From the NCBI RefSeq assembly GCF_018156225.1, contig NZ_JAGTAR010000001.1, positions 62,001-126,000 of the forward strand: a DNA stretch of 64,000 bases, read 5' to 3'. The notes under the pieces were generated by a model, which worked only from the letters and a program-made list of their open reading frames with translations, searched no databases and was not told where the DNA came from. The DNA is from Carboxylicivirga sediminis (GTDB taxonomy: Bacteria > Bacteroidota > Bacteroidia > Bacteroidales > Marinilabiliaceae). Position 1 is the first letter of the stretch. Every line of letters starts with the position of its first letter. Shown here in pieces: positions 1-9,608 of the stretch. The translations under genes and the position numbers were made by a program.

Positions 1-1262
1 TTAACTACGGACGGTAAAATCGGATATATTGGCTTCTTACACTCCCTTATCTTACGGTGAAGCACCTTGTAAACTTCCTCATTAGTGAATAAACCCGGAC
101 TACCAAATACAACAGCCATAGCATCGATGTGATTGAAGTCATTTTCACAAGCATCAATTATATCACCCAGCTGCTCAGCCGTTCCGGTTGCCAGAAAGTC
201 AATAGGATTAGCCACACTCGAACCGGGATACAACTTTTCTAACAATGCCTCAGCTTTTGGCCCATCAATGGCCGGTACTTCCAGACCACCATTAGACAAT
301 GCATCGGTTAACATCACTGCTGGTCCTCCCGCATGGGTAATCACTGCAATATTCTTCCCTTTCAACTCCTCGACCATGAAAACAGCTGCCACATTGGCCA
401 ACTCCTCACGCCCATAACAACGAACGATTCCTGCTTTTTTAAACAAGGCATCAACTGCCAAATCACTACTTGCCAAGGCACCCGTATGACTAGAAGCCGC
501 ACGACTACCTGCTTCTGAATTACCAGCTTTAACAGCCGCAATTTTACAGCCTTTATTAATTAAGGATGCAGCATGCTTCAAAAGCTTCTGAGGGTTGTTC
601 ACACTTTCGAGATAAAGCAGTTTTATCTTCGAACTCTTTCCTTCCACATAGGTATTATCCAGATACTCCAGTACCTCTTCCACACCTGTTTGAGCACTAT
701 TACCTACCGAATAAACACTATTAAACTTCAAGCCTTTGGCCATTCCAGCCTCAATAATAAACACAGCCGTTGCTCCGGAACCTGAAATAAAATCAGCTCC
801 CATTGGCTCCAATGCCGGAATTGGCGTTGTAAACACACTACTATGATTGGTAGTAAGCATCCCCACACAGTTAGGACCAATCAAACAGCCGCCTACCTCA
901 TTAATTGTATTAACAATTTGATGCTCTAAAGCAGCACCTTCTTCATTTTCTTCACTAAAACCTGCAGAAATAATAATAAAAGCCCTGGTGCCTTTTTGCT
1001 TTGCCAACACCTCAACCGTTTGCGGGCAAAATTTGGCAGCAATAGCCAACACTGCCAGATCAACATTTTCGGGTAAATCAGCCACATCACGATAGGACTT
1101 TATCCCCTGAACCTCATCACTCTTGAGGTTAGTAACATACAAGTCACCTTTATAATTGCCATCAACAATGTTTTTAAGAATCTTTCCTCCGGGCTTCATT
1201 ACATCATCGGAGGCTCCCACCACCACAATGCTTTTCGGATTTAGCAGCTGTTCGTTTATCAT
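1..1262 (-). CDS. ADP-forming acyl-CoA synthetase (acetate--CoA ligase type), partial
   Basis: This gene runs off the left edge, so only the first 420 codons are present. The ATG is at 1260-1262, and the first residues (MINEQLLNPKSIVVVGAS) form the Rossmann start of a CoA-binding domain. A succinyl-CoA-ligase-like flavodoxin region follows. The motif SSHTGALASS puts a histidine at residue 259 (codon at 486-488), the place of the phosphorylated His of ADP-forming acetyl-CoA synthetases. The ATP-grasp half would lie beyond the edge. Enzymes of this family convert acyl-CoA, ADP and phosphate to acid, CoA and ATP, an ATP-yielding step of fermenters. A protein acetyltransferase-type relative (Pat/YfiQ) shares the architecture, but no GNAT domain can be seen here. 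The reading frame is intact throughout the visible part. Confidence 0.85.
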   Translation of the reverse strand, partial: MINEQLLNPKSIVVVGASDDVMKPGGKILKNIVDGNYKGDLYVTNLKSDEVQGIKSYRDVADLPENVDLAVLAIAAKFCPQTVEVLAKQKGTRAFIIISAGFSEENEEGAALEHQIVNTINEVGGCLIGPNCVGMLTTNHSSVFTTPIPALEPMGADFISGSGATAVFIIEAGMAKGLKFNSVYSVGNSAQTGVEEVLEYLDNTYVEGKSSKIKLLYLESVNNPQKLLKHAASLINKGCKIAAVKAGNSEAGSRAASSHTGALASSDLAVDALFKKAGIVRCYGREELANVAAVFMVEELKGKNIAVITHAGGPAVMLTDALSNGGLEVPAIDGPKAEALLEKLYPGSSVANPIDFLATGTAEQLGDIIDACENDFNHIDAMAVVFGSPGLFTNEEVYKVLHRKIRECKKPIYPILPSVV

Positions 1263-1509
1263 TTGTGTATTATTTTGTCTGTCTAACTATTCTCCATTGG
1301 GTATTTACAGAAAGTCATGTAATAATATGATGAAAATCATAAGTTACCAAAATGCTTATAAACAAAGACACTAACACAACCACCAACTTACACCCAATAA
1401 TTTTTAGTAACAATCTGTTACCTGCGCAAAAATACACGAATGATTCAATTATCAAACCATCAGCCAATGATTTTTTGTTATTTTTACGCAGTCTAAAAAG
1501 AAGCGAACC

Positions 1510-2604
1510 GTGAGCAAAAAGATTGATATTTTACTTGTAAAAGAAACACTTACAAGAGATGAACTGAGTTTTTTAATTAGTTTAGAAGGCGTTGAACGCG
1601 ACTATTTTCTGAAGTCGGTGGGAAATAAATACATTGAAACACTCGGAAAAAAGGTGTATTTCAGGGGACTGGTTGAATTTTCAAATTATTGCACCAAAGA
1701 CTGCTACTACTGTGGCATCAGAAAAAGCAACAACCACTCAGAACGCTACGATATAGATGACCAAGCCATAATCGAAGCCGCAATTTTTGCTCATGAAAAC
1801 AAGTACGGCTCATTGGTTTTACAGTCAGGCGAAAGAAGCGATACAACCTTTACTTCGCGCATTACCAATCTGTTAAAGGCCATCAAAGAAGCTACCAACG
1901 GAGAATTGGGCATTACTATTTCATTAGGCGAACAAAGTGAAGAAGTATACAGAGAGTGGTTTGAAGCAGGCGCTCATCGTTACCTCTTACGAATTGAAAG
2001 TTCGAATAAGGAATTATACTACAAGATTCATCCTGAGGATGAGAAACACAACTTTGAAACGCGCATCAACTGCTTAAAAACGCTGCAGAAGATTGGTTAC
2101 CAAACCGGGACCGGCGTGATGATTGGCCTGCCATTTCAGAGCTATGAGCAATTGGCGGACGATCTATTATTTTTCAAAGATATGAATATTGATATGGTAG
2201 GCATGGGGCCATTTATTGAGCATACCGAAACACCGTTATATGCACATAAAGACATCCTTTGGCCACTTCAGCGACGGTTCGATGTCTCCCTGAACATGAT
2301 CGCTGCTTTAAGATTACTAATGCCCGATATCAATATTGCAGCTGCGACAGCCCTCCAGGCAATCGATCCGATGGGCCGCGAAAAAGCTCTACGCTTTGGT
2401 GCCAATGTGATTATGCCCAACATAACACCTACTCTGCATCGTAAGGATTACACACTATACGAAAATAAACCCTGTACTGACGAGGGTGCCGAGGACTGCT
2501 CCAACTGTTTAAGCATCCGCGTAGAGATGGCCGGCCGAGAAATTGGCTATAGTGAATGGGGCGATTCGAAACACTACGTTAAAAGACATGGAAAGAGTAA
2601 CTAA
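1510..2604 (+). CDS. hydE: [FeFe]-hydrogenase maturase HydE, radical SAM protein
   Basis: This 364-residue radical SAM enzyme starts at GTG. The cluster-binding motif CTKDCYYC (C61, C65, C68) has the CxxxCxxC spacing and sits in the HydE-like context FSNYC...GIRKSN. A second Cys set near the C-terminus (C322, C330, C333) matches the accessory-cluster region of HydE. The strongly conserved GANVIMPNITP segment lies at about 297-307. HydE helps build the dithiomethylamine-bridged di-iron subcluster of [FeFe] hydrogenase in the cytoplasm. The partners hydF, hydG and hydA are not in the window, so the gene stands alone. Biotin synthase and PylB are related, but the GANVIMPN and C-terminal Cys features fit HydE best. 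The stop overlaps that of the convergent esterase gene by four bases. Confidence 0.88.
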   Translation: MSKKIDILLVKETLTRDELSFLISLEGVERDYFLKSVGNKYIETLGKKVYFRGLVEFSNYCTKDCYYCGIRKSNNHSERYDIDDQAIIEAAIFAHENKYGSLVLQSGERSDTTFTSRITNLLKAIKEATNGELGITISLGEQSEEVYREWFEAGAHRYLLRIESSNKELYYKIHPEDEKHNFETRINCLKTLQKIGYQTGTGVMIGLPFQSYEQLADDLLFFKDMNIDMVGMGPFIEHTETPLYAHKDILWPLQRRFDVSLNMIAALRLLMPDINIAAATALQAIDPMGREKALRFGANVIMPNITPTLHRKDYTLYENKPCTDEGAEDCSNCLSIRVEMAGREIGYSEWGDSKHYVKRHGKSN

Positions 2605-3713
2605 TAGCTCAAAGCCTCATACTCACTGTCATCAAATTTCCAATTCATTACATTCGCAATAGTTGGAATAATATGGCGTGCCATCTTTAACTGTCCGCGA
2701 TACGACGGATGGTAATCAGAGCCTAAATCAGAATCCATATTTAATAAGCTGGCTGGAATACCTATAAAGTAGATGTGCTTATCGCCATATACACTTCGAG
2801 CTGTCTCAACCACCTCTTTTACATTTGAATAAGCAGGCTCATCACGCATGGGACCATTGATGCAAAAGATTGGGGTATCACCATAGTACGTCCGCAATTG
2901 CTTTATAAACTGCACGTATCGGTCAACAAACACTGACTTATCAGGAGCTACATTAGTTGAGTAATCATTAGTTCCTAAGTTAATAACCACGGCATCAGGC
3001 TGCCATTGAGTAAAATCCCAGGTTAAAGATGTAATCATATCGAAAACCTGATGATAGCGATTAGGTAAAGTCGCCAGCTTTGTAGAGACAGGCTCTTTAT
3101 CACCGTAATTACGAACCACCCCCAGCCCCGAATGAGCAGTCACGTAACACTCAGCATCAAATGCACGAGCCGTGATAAAAGCATAGGATTTATTGACATT
3201 TTCGGTCTCCGGCAAGAAATCTTCTTCGGGCAATTTACCCTCAGTGCCATAGCCGCAGGTAATGGAATTACCAATGAATTCTATTTTACACCGTTGCTGA
3301 TGCTCCACAGATCTTATTTGTGCCTCCTTTTCCAAATGAACACCTTTGAATACAACCATTCCCATTTCACCCTCGGTACGTTTTTGAATACGGCACGAAT
3401 GCCAACCCCGGCCTTTAATGCCCCCGATCGAATAAACCGTATCATTGGGCGCATGCATCACCTCATGCAACAGTCCATCGATAAAAACATTGAAATAGTT
3501 GCGCTCACCACCATCGAGACACAATCCCAGCACTTCGCCAGTAAACTGAAAATAAATTGAAACACCTGGCCAGTCGAATCTTGCTACATCCGATTGAGAT
3601 AAGTCAACACGGCCAGAGTAATAAAAAGCTTCATGACCAGCTGAAACCAATCGTTCCTGAGCACTTGCCGTATATCCAATTGCCAACAATATTATACCTA
3701 TAAAATATTTCAT
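2601..3713 (-). CDS. Exported SGNH/GDSL esterase (CE2-like two-domain)
   Basis: This 370-residue protein has a signal peptide ending near TASAQ. I chose the Met at 3713 (MKYFIGIILLAIG) because the longer reading starts inside the terminator hairpin of the upstream gene. An N-terminal beta-rich domain (about 20-135) precedes an SGNH hydrolase domain with the Ser block FIGNSITCGYG, the Asn block NLGTNDY and the C-terminal DYHPS block carrying Asp and His. This order of a jelly-roll and an SGNH domain is that of CE2 carbohydrate acetyl esterases, which remove O-acetyl groups from sugars. It lies downstream of susD but is separated from it by a terminator. The substrate is not evident. Peptidoglycan or plant-type glycan O-acetyl groups are both possible. 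Confidence 0.75.
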   Translation of the reverse strand: MKYFIGIILLAIGYTASAQERLVSAGHEAFYYSGRVDLSQSDVARFDWPGVSIYFQFTGEVLGLCLDGGERNYFNVFIDGLLHEVMHAPNDTVYSIGGIKGRGWHSCRIQKRTEGEMGMVVFKGVHLEKEAQIRSVEHQQRCKIEFIGNSITCGYGTEGKLPEEDFLPETENVNKSYAFITARAFDAECYVTAHSGLGVVRNYGDKEPVSTKLATLPNRYHQVFDMITSLTWDFTQWQPDAVVINLGTNDYSTNVAPDKSVFVDRYVQFIKQLRTYYGDTPIFCINGPMRDEPAYSNVKEVVETARSVYGDKHIYFIGIPASLLNMDSDLGSDYHPSYRGQLKMARHIIPTIANVMNWKFDDSEYEALSY

Positions 3714-3729
3714 AAGTGAAAGTAAAAAA

Positions 3730-3758
3730 AATAAAGAGGGCATTACACCCTCTTTATT
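3730..3758 (-). terminator. Rho-independent terminator after susD
   Basis: Inverted repeat AATAAAGAGGG / CCCTCTTTATT with a 7-base loop. Read on the minus strand it is followed by a T-rich run. It closes the long minus-strand operon that ends with susD at 3778. Confidence 0.8.
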
Positions 3759-3777
3759 CCATTTATTTAATTACACC

Positions 3778-5403
3778 CTAATATCCGGGATTTTGCGTTA
3801 TAACACCACCCGTATTATCCACTTCACTTTGCGGTATTGGGAAGAACATATTTTTAGGCATCTGTAGGTTTGTTGCCTTAAATACTGGCTCACCAGAATC
3901 AGAAACGGTAATCGAACCATCATCTTCCTTGGTCAACGCAGCTTTTACTTTATAACCATTCACCTTCAACTCCTGCTCCAGGCGACCTGTTCGCACCAAG
4001 TCATGGAATCGATGACCTTCACCACACAGCTCCACTCTGCGCTCGTGGTAAATTGCCTCTAACAAATCAGCACCTCCTACAGTAACATCTGGCAAAACAG
4101 CATCATTGCCCTGACGAGCTCGCTCACGCACATAATTTAAATACGTTCTGGCTATACCTTCTTCGCCTGTATGGTAACAAGCCTCTGCATACACCAGGTA
4201 GATATCAGACAGTCGGATAATACGCTCGTTGATTGGCGAGTTACGGAAGTTACCAAGACTAAAGTAACGCTCCCTTGACAGATAATGCTTGTAGTTACTA
4301 AACCCTGTCAAATCTTCGTTAACAACAGGAATAATCGTTTCTCCTTCACTATTTTCATACGCCCACTCTTCACCAAAAGTCAATGAATTCATTAATGACT
4401 GCTCACGACGAGGATCACCATCTTCAAACTCCATGTACAAATCATATGTAGCCTGATAACGGCCATAAGGGTCGGCTGCTCCCAACCAAGGCATATTCAG
4501 GAATGTGGTAAAGTTACCGTTATTGGTAAATGCACCATCATCTAATGGTGAATCATAAAACTGTACTTCAAAAATAGATCCAATGCCATTCTCTCCTTCT
4601 TCAGTGAAAATATCATGATAATCACCGCGGTACAAATCATATCCTAACTTAAATACCTCCTCGGCATATTTCTTAGCATCTGCCCACTTTGAATCGTCAT
4701 AAAACGACTGACTTGAGTAACCAGAACTTGCCTGAGTCATACACACTTTAGCTAATAAACCATAGGCAGCCCCTTTGGTAGCACGGCCTAACTCATCAAT
4801 ATCTGCCACCTCAGCCTTAGTTGGCAAGTCAGCTGCTGCTTCAAGTAAATCTTTTTCAATTTGCTCAAATACTTTATCAGCACTTTCACGAGTTTGTGTT
4901 AGATCATCCTTTAACAACGGTACCGTGATTAGAGGTACATCGCCAAACATTTTCACCAAATCGTAGTAGTAATAAGCACGCATATACTTAGCCTCAGCAA
5001 CTACACGCTTTTGAAGTTCCTTATCTTTCACACCAGGAATATCTGCACCTTCCACATTGTATATAAGCTTATTGGCAATCAAAATCCCCCTGTAGTTATA
5101 GCGGTAATTGTACAAAAACAGGAAATGACCGGCATTATACGTAAACTCTCGCAACTGTAAATCCTCGCGGTCAACAGCATCATCAGTACTGGAGTTATTC
5201 ATTGAGGTACGTCCCCAGTTGTAGTGGTATTCCCACAGCGGTGCATAGCAAGCATTAGCTGCCTTTATCAACTCAGCATCATTAGAGTAGAAACTATCTT
5301 CAGTTTGCTCTCCAATCTTTTTTGTGTCCAGAAAATCTTCGCTACATGCACCGAAGGCAAAGACCAATAGTCCGGCTAATAATATGTTTTTAATATTTTT
5401 CAT
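3778..5403 (-). CDS. SusD/RagB-family outer-membrane lipoprotein
   Basis: 541 residues with a lipoprotein signal (MKNIKNILLAGLLVFAFGAC), so Cys20 would be lipidated. The TPR-like N-terminal half (for example VAEAKYMRAYYYYDLVKMFG at about 135-154) and the C-terminal ERIIRLSDIYLVYAEA region are typical of SusD/RagB proteins, which cap SusC pores and bind the nutrient at the cell surface. It follows susC by 12 bp in the same operon and is the last gene before a terminator. Upstream genes encode cell-wall peptidases and a muropeptide epimerase, so I infer that the ligand is a peptidoglycan fragment. The sequence itself does not show the ligand. Confidence 0.93.
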   Translation of the reverse strand: MKNIKNILLAGLLVFAFGACSEDFLDTKKIGEQTEDSFYSNDAELIKAANACYAPLWEYHYNWGRTSMNNSSTDDAVDREDLQLREFTYNAGHFLFLYNYRYNYRGILIANKLIYNVEGADIPGVKDKELQKRVVAEAKYMRAYYYYDLVKMFGDVPLITVPLLKDDLTQTRESADKVFEQIEKDLLEAAADLPTKAEVADIDELGRATKGAAYGLLAKVCMTQASSGYSSQSFYDDSKWADAKKYAEEVFKLGYDLYRGDYHDIFTEEGENGIGSIFEVQFYDSPLDDGAFTNNGNFTTFLNMPWLGAADPYGRYQATYDLYMEFEDGDPRREQSLMNSLTFGEEWAYENSEGETIIPVVNEDLTGFSNYKHYLSRERYFSLGNFRNSPINERIIRLSDIYLVYAEACYHTGEEGIARTYLNYVRERARQGNDAVLPDVTVGGADLLEAIYHERRVELCGEGHRFHDLVRTGRLEQELKVNGYKVKAALTKEDDGSITVSDSGEPVFKATNLQMPKNMFFPIPQSEVDNTGGVITQNPGY

Positions 5404-5415
5404 AGTCGTTTACGA

Positions 5416-8400
5416 TTAGAAGTTTACACTTGCGCCAAATGAATAGGTTCTTGCCTGAGGGTAAGTTCCATAATCAACCCCTTGAGACAGGGTTCCTCCC
5501 CCTATTTCTGGATCTAAACCTGAATAACTGGTAAACGTGAGTAAATTCTGGCCTGAGAAATACAATCTCACACTTGATAACCAAGGAGCTACATCTCTGA
5601 ATGTATAGCCAATCTGCAAGTTTTTCAAACGCAAATACGAACCATCTTCAATATAGAAATCAGACTGCTTCAGGTTATACTCAGTTGTTGCTGCATTAAG
5701 CCCAAACATTGAGTTGGACCCGTTTTGTGGTGTCCAATGCTTCTTATAGTCCTCCGTTAGAGCAAAGCGCTTGTAATCAGCATAGTTATAATACTTGAAG
5801 CCGTTAAAAATGTCATTACCCTGGATTCCCTGGAAGAACACAGACATATCCCAATTTTTATATTCCAGGTCAAGGTTAATACCATAAAATAAGTCCGGAA
5901 TCGGATTTCCAATCATAGTACGGTCATTGGCATCAATTACACCATCTGGTTCTTCCAATACACCATCGTTGTCTTTATCGGTCCATTGATCTTTAAAGCG
6001 AAAATCACCGGCTCCAATCGGATCAGCTGACTGCGGACTGTTGGCGACTTCCTCATCTGTTTGGAAAACACCCTCTACTTCATATCCATAGAATGAACCA
6101 ATTGGCAGGCCTTCCATCGTGCGCGTTACAGAGCCAACCAGACTAACTGAACCGCCATAAATTGGTTGTCCACCACCCAAATCGGTTACTTCATTTTTCA
6201 CATGCGATGCGTTTACATTAAGCGCAAATTTCAAGTCACTACCTATCTTACCGCGATAGCCAAGGTCAATCTCAAAACCTTTATTTTCTACGTTTCCAGC
6301 ATTCACATAAGGACTTCCGTCATATCCGGCATACTGTGCAATTGGGACCTGAACTAACATATCCTTGGTCTCCTTAATAAAATAGTCAGCCGATAAACTT
6401 ATCTTATCGCCCAAGAATGCCATATCAATACCAAAGTTGGTTGACTCAACAGTCTCCCATTGAACCTCTGTATTGGCCATTCTTACTGGTGCTGCACCGG
6501 GTTGCTCCTGTCCACCAAACACATAACTATACTCTACACGACTATCTTTGGTTTGAACGGTTGATGTAAATGAATAGGGAGGAATCTTAGCATTACCAAC
6601 ACGTCCCCATCCGGCTCTTACCTTAATACGGTTCACCACATCGTATGATAACCAGTCCATAAATGACTCGTTTCTTAGTTTCCATCCTAAAGACATTGAC
6701 GGGAAGCTACCCAATCGTTTATCAGGACCGAAAACCGACGAACCATCACGACGGAATGAGGCCGTTAAGAAATATTTATCAGCATAGTCATAATTGACAC
6801 GGGCCAGGTATGAGTACATACGCACATCAGTACCTGAGTTCCATGCATTAGTACTTTCAATATCAGCCGAAGCAGAAATATATTGCAACTCTTCAATATC
6901 ATTAGGCACATTATTTCGCGATGCACCCAGGTATTCGTACTTTGTTTGTTCAGCCGTAAAACCACCTAATAATGATAGGTTATGCTTCTCTCTGGAGAAG
7001 ATATAGTTAATGGTGTTTTCAGTTAATATACCATCAGTATCGCTATACGTCTTAGAAATATTATTTACGGCTCTCAACTCATTACCATAGTCATAGGCAG
7101 GGTAATACGTTTTGCTTTTATCACGATACATGTTAAGGCTGACAGCTGTTTTAAAGAACAAATTATTAATCGGCTCAAACTGCACATAAGCCCGTGCTAA
7201 AACACTCAACTCCTTATCCTTATACACATCCCTATTTAACTGCGCTACAGGATTGCCCAAATCAGAATATGGTGTTGATGCATACTCGCCGTTATCCTGA
7301 TAAACAGGCGTTAATGGATCCATGCGTTGCGCTAGAGTTAAAATACCATTGATAGCATTTCCTGTTATAGCATCTGTCTCCTCATGCGAAACAGCAATAT
7401 TAAAGCCAGCTTCCCACTTGTCACCGATAAAATAGTTGTTATTAATACGAGCATTGAAACGCTCATACATCGAATTCAAAACAATTCCTTCGTTTTGGAA
7501 GTAACCTGCACTAATCAACGAGTTTGATTTTTCATCACCACGCGATATAGTAGCATTAGCTTTATATACTTTACCCGTTCTCACTACTTCATCAAACCAA
7601 TTGGTTGTGCGCATTAAATTATCAGATGGAGCCTGCAGGTTAAGTGGCTTATACGCGCTCGAACCAGTAAATTTGGCAGCATTCATTTGCGAGATATTAT
7701 AGGTATCCAACCAATCTTCAGAATTCATTAAGTTTGGCTTGTTCCATACTTCCTGAACACCTCCACTCACCTCTAACTGCACTTTAGAATCAGCTGTGCT
7801 ACCCGTTTTGGTTGTAATTAATATAACACCATTTGCACCTCTAGAACCATAAATAGCTGTGGCAGAAGCATCTTTTAACACCTCCATATTAGCCACATCC
7901 GATGGATTAAGGAAACCTATATCATCTAATAAAATACCATCCACCACATATAAAGGTGATGAATTATTAACCGTACCTGTTCCTCGGATACGCACCGACA
8001 AACCAGAACCTGGCGCACCTGATGTTTCTGTTACCATAACACCCGAAGCTCGTCCCTGCAGCATCGTAGCTGCACTTGCCACTGGCTGTCCATCTAACAC
8101 CTCAGCATTTACAGATGCAACAGCACCTGTAATATCACTTTTTTTCTGGACACCATAACCCACAGCTACTACCTCATCCAGTCCAATAAATGCAGACTCC
8201 ATTGTGATGTTGATGATGGTTTGATTCAGGACTGGTACTTCCTGTGACTTCATTCCAATAAATGTAAAGACCAAAGTTTCGCCCTCAGTTACTTCCAAGG
8301 AGTATTTACCATCAACATCAGTAATTGTACCTTGCGATGGATTGCTTTTCATCACCACATTAACTCCTGGCAAAGGTAAATTTTGATCATCCGTAACCGT

Positions 8401-8478
8401 TCCGGTAACGGCTATTTGCGCTTGCCCATAGACAATAAGCGAGCACAAGAAAAATAGACTTAATAGATACTTTTTCAT
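5416..8478 (-). CDS. SusC/RagA-family TonB-dependent outer-membrane transporter
   Basis: 1020 residues. A signal peptide (to about GQAQ) is followed by a carboxypeptidase-regulatory-like domain (residues 22-95), then the SusC box (VVAVGYGVQKKSDITGAVAS), a plug domain with VRIRGTGTVNNSSPLYVVDG and EVLKDASATAIYGSRGANG, and a 22-strand-type barrel ending in FGASVNF with a terminal aromatic residue. It forms the TonB-driven pore that works with the SusD partner encoded 12 bp downstream. The C39-like gene ends 35 bp upstream in the same direction, and I infer one transcript from 15.7 kb down to 3.8 kb. Peptidoglycan fragments are the inferred substrate because every other gene of the operon is a cell-wall or D-lactate function. 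Confidence 0.95.
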   Translation of the reverse strand: MKKYLLSLFFLCSLIVYGQAQIAVTGTVTDDQNLPLPGVNVVMKSNPSQGTITDVDGKYSLEVTEGETLVFTFIGMKSQEVPVLNQTIINITMESAFIGLDEVVAVGYGVQKKSDITGAVASVNAEVLDGQPVASAATMLQGRASGVMVTETSGAPGSGLSVRIRGTGTVNNSSPLYVVDGILLDDIGFLNPSDVANMEVLKDASATAIYGSRGANGVILITTKTGSTADSKVQLEVSGGVQEVWNKPNLMNSEDWLDTYNISQMNAAKFTGSSAYKPLNLQAPSDNLMRTTNWFDEVVRTGKVYKANATISRGDEKSNSLISAGYFQNEGIVLNSMYERFNARINNNYFIGDKWEAGFNIAVSHEETDAITGNAINGILTLAQRMDPLTPVYQDNGEYASTPYSDLGNPVAQLNRDVYKDKELSVLARAYVQFEPINNLFFKTAVSLNMYRDKSKTYYPAYDYGNELRAVNNISKTYSDTDGILTENTINYIFSREKHNLSLLGGFTAEQTKYEYLGASRNNVPNDIEELQYISASADIESTNAWNSGTDVRMYSYLARVNYDYADKYFLTASFRRDGSSVFGPDKRLGSFPSMSLGWKLRNESFMDWLSYDVVNRIKVRAGWGRVGNAKIPPYSFTSTVQTKDSRVEYSYVFGGQEQPGAAPVRMANTEVQWETVESTNFGIDMAFLGDKISLSADYFIKETKDMLVQVPIAQYAGYDGSPYVNAGNVENKGFEIDLGYRGKIGSDLKFALNVNASHVKNEVTDLGGGQPIYGGSVSLVGSVTRTMEGLPIGSFYGYEVEGVFQTDEEVANSPQSADPIGAGDFRFKDQWTDKDNDGVLEEPDGVIDANDRTMIGNPIPDLFYGINLDLEYKNWDMSVFFQGIQGNDIFNGFKYYNYADYKRFALTEDYKKHWTPQNGSNSMFGLNAATTEYNLKQSDFYIEDGSYLRLKNLQIGYTFRDVAPWLSSVRLYFSGQNLLTFTSYSGLDPEIGGGTLSQGVDYGTYPQARTYSFGASVNF

Positions 8479-8513
8479 TGATTTTAATATTTAAATAGTA
8501 GGATTAATTCAGA

Positions 8514-9572
8514 TTAAAAAGGCGTATTCATATGCACTTCACCATCATCACCAATAGCCGCGTACACATCTGCTTTTAAGTACTTAGTGTACATTCCTAT
8601 CGTTTCTGTCTTTTCATAATCGCCCTTAACGGCTCCATTCCATTTGCCGGCCGGATCGAGCACCATAAATTCTGTTTCGTTAGAACCTACCAAAACAATT
8701 TGGTGCAAATAATCGACATTACGGAAGTTACCATGCACAATTACCGGTTCACCATTATTAATGGCCTCTTCAATAGCTTCATATGTTCCTGTTGTTGTAC
8801 CTTTTAACACTTTTGGACCACCATACCAAGGGGCTTCAGTATTATAAACTTCATTCACCTCATCTACTGTTTGCGCAAAAATTGGAGATGACAATTGGGT
8901 AACATAGTACCAGGTAACAAAATCAACATCATGAACTGCAATATTGCCTCCCATATCATTTTGAAAATTGGCATTATCAGGATCAAATCCATAAAAATTC
9001 ATGACCATATTTAAAGCCGAATAACCTGCTGAATGCTCAGCTTCAAAACCTTGCGCCGCCCAGCTTCCATTATTCCACATATAGAAATATGGCAAACCAC
9101 CAATAACGTTTTTAAACTCTACCACCTGAAATTCAGCAACAAATCGCTCCTGAGATGTGCCGTTCTGCGTATAAAAATCGGCGAGCAGTTGCACTTTCTT
9201 ATCCAACAAATCAGATGGTATTGTATAGCTCATATCTACCTTGTAATGCAACTCTTCTGCTACATATTCATAATCAGATGAAGCATACTCTTTCACCTTT
9301 GTCTTTTGACTCACTTCACCGCTTGTTGGATCAACGATTGCAGTGCTTAATTCTATAGACGTAACTTCATTGCCATTATGCACCTTAAATGGCACTACAA
9401 ACTCCAGCTCCGTTCCATCCAGATATGTTGACTTTAACATTTCACCATCCGAATCAACAACCGGCATCCAACTAATTGGGTAATAACGATTGATTGTTTC
9501 GTCATTATCACACGACTGAAACAGCCCCATAACCATCATTATCAGGCCGAATAACAATACATTTCTTTTCAT
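8514..9572 (-). CDS. Lipoprotein with C39-like papain-fold domain lacking the catalytic Cys
   Basis: 352 residues with a lipoprotein signal (lipobox near LFQSC). Residues about 25-150 look like a beta-sandwich. Residues about 158-340 resemble the C39_2 peptidase family: SAGYSALNMVMNFYG aligns with the usual (D)CGPxALAMVLNYYG, HQIVLVG holds His290 and VLDPAGKW holds Asp306. The catalytic Cys position is Ala182 (GCA codon at 9027-9029), so hydrolysis by the usual mechanism is unlikely. It lies between the M23 peptidase and susC, 35-36 bp from each. In that place it may bind peptide stems or serve as a surface accessory to SusCD. Function beyond the fold is inference. Confidence 0.7.
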   Translation of the reverse strand: MKRNVLLFGLIMMVMGLFQSCDNDETINRYYPISWMPVVDSDGEMLKSTYLDGTELEFVVPFKVHNGNEVTSIELSTAIVDPTSGEVSQKTKVKEYASSDYEYVAEELHYKVDMSYTIPSDLLDKKVQLLADFYTQNGTSQERFVAEFQVVEFKNVIGGLPYFYMWNNGSWAAQGFEAEHSAGYSALNMVMNFYGFDPDNANFQNDMGGNIAVHDVDFVTWYYVTQLSSPIFAQTVDEVNEVYNTEAPWYGGPKVLKGTTTGTYEAIEEAINNGEPVIVHGNFRNVDYLHQIVLVGSNETEFMVLDPAGKWNGAVKGDYEKTETIGMYTKYLKADVYAAIGDDGEVHMNTPF

Positions 9573-9608
9573 AGATTTTGATTTTGCATTAGATAAATTG
9601 GAAATTAT

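Noticed and set aside
7859-8158. Plus-strand frames opposite susC and other large genes
   Set aside because: They are antisense shadows of strongly supported proteins without their own start signals or families.
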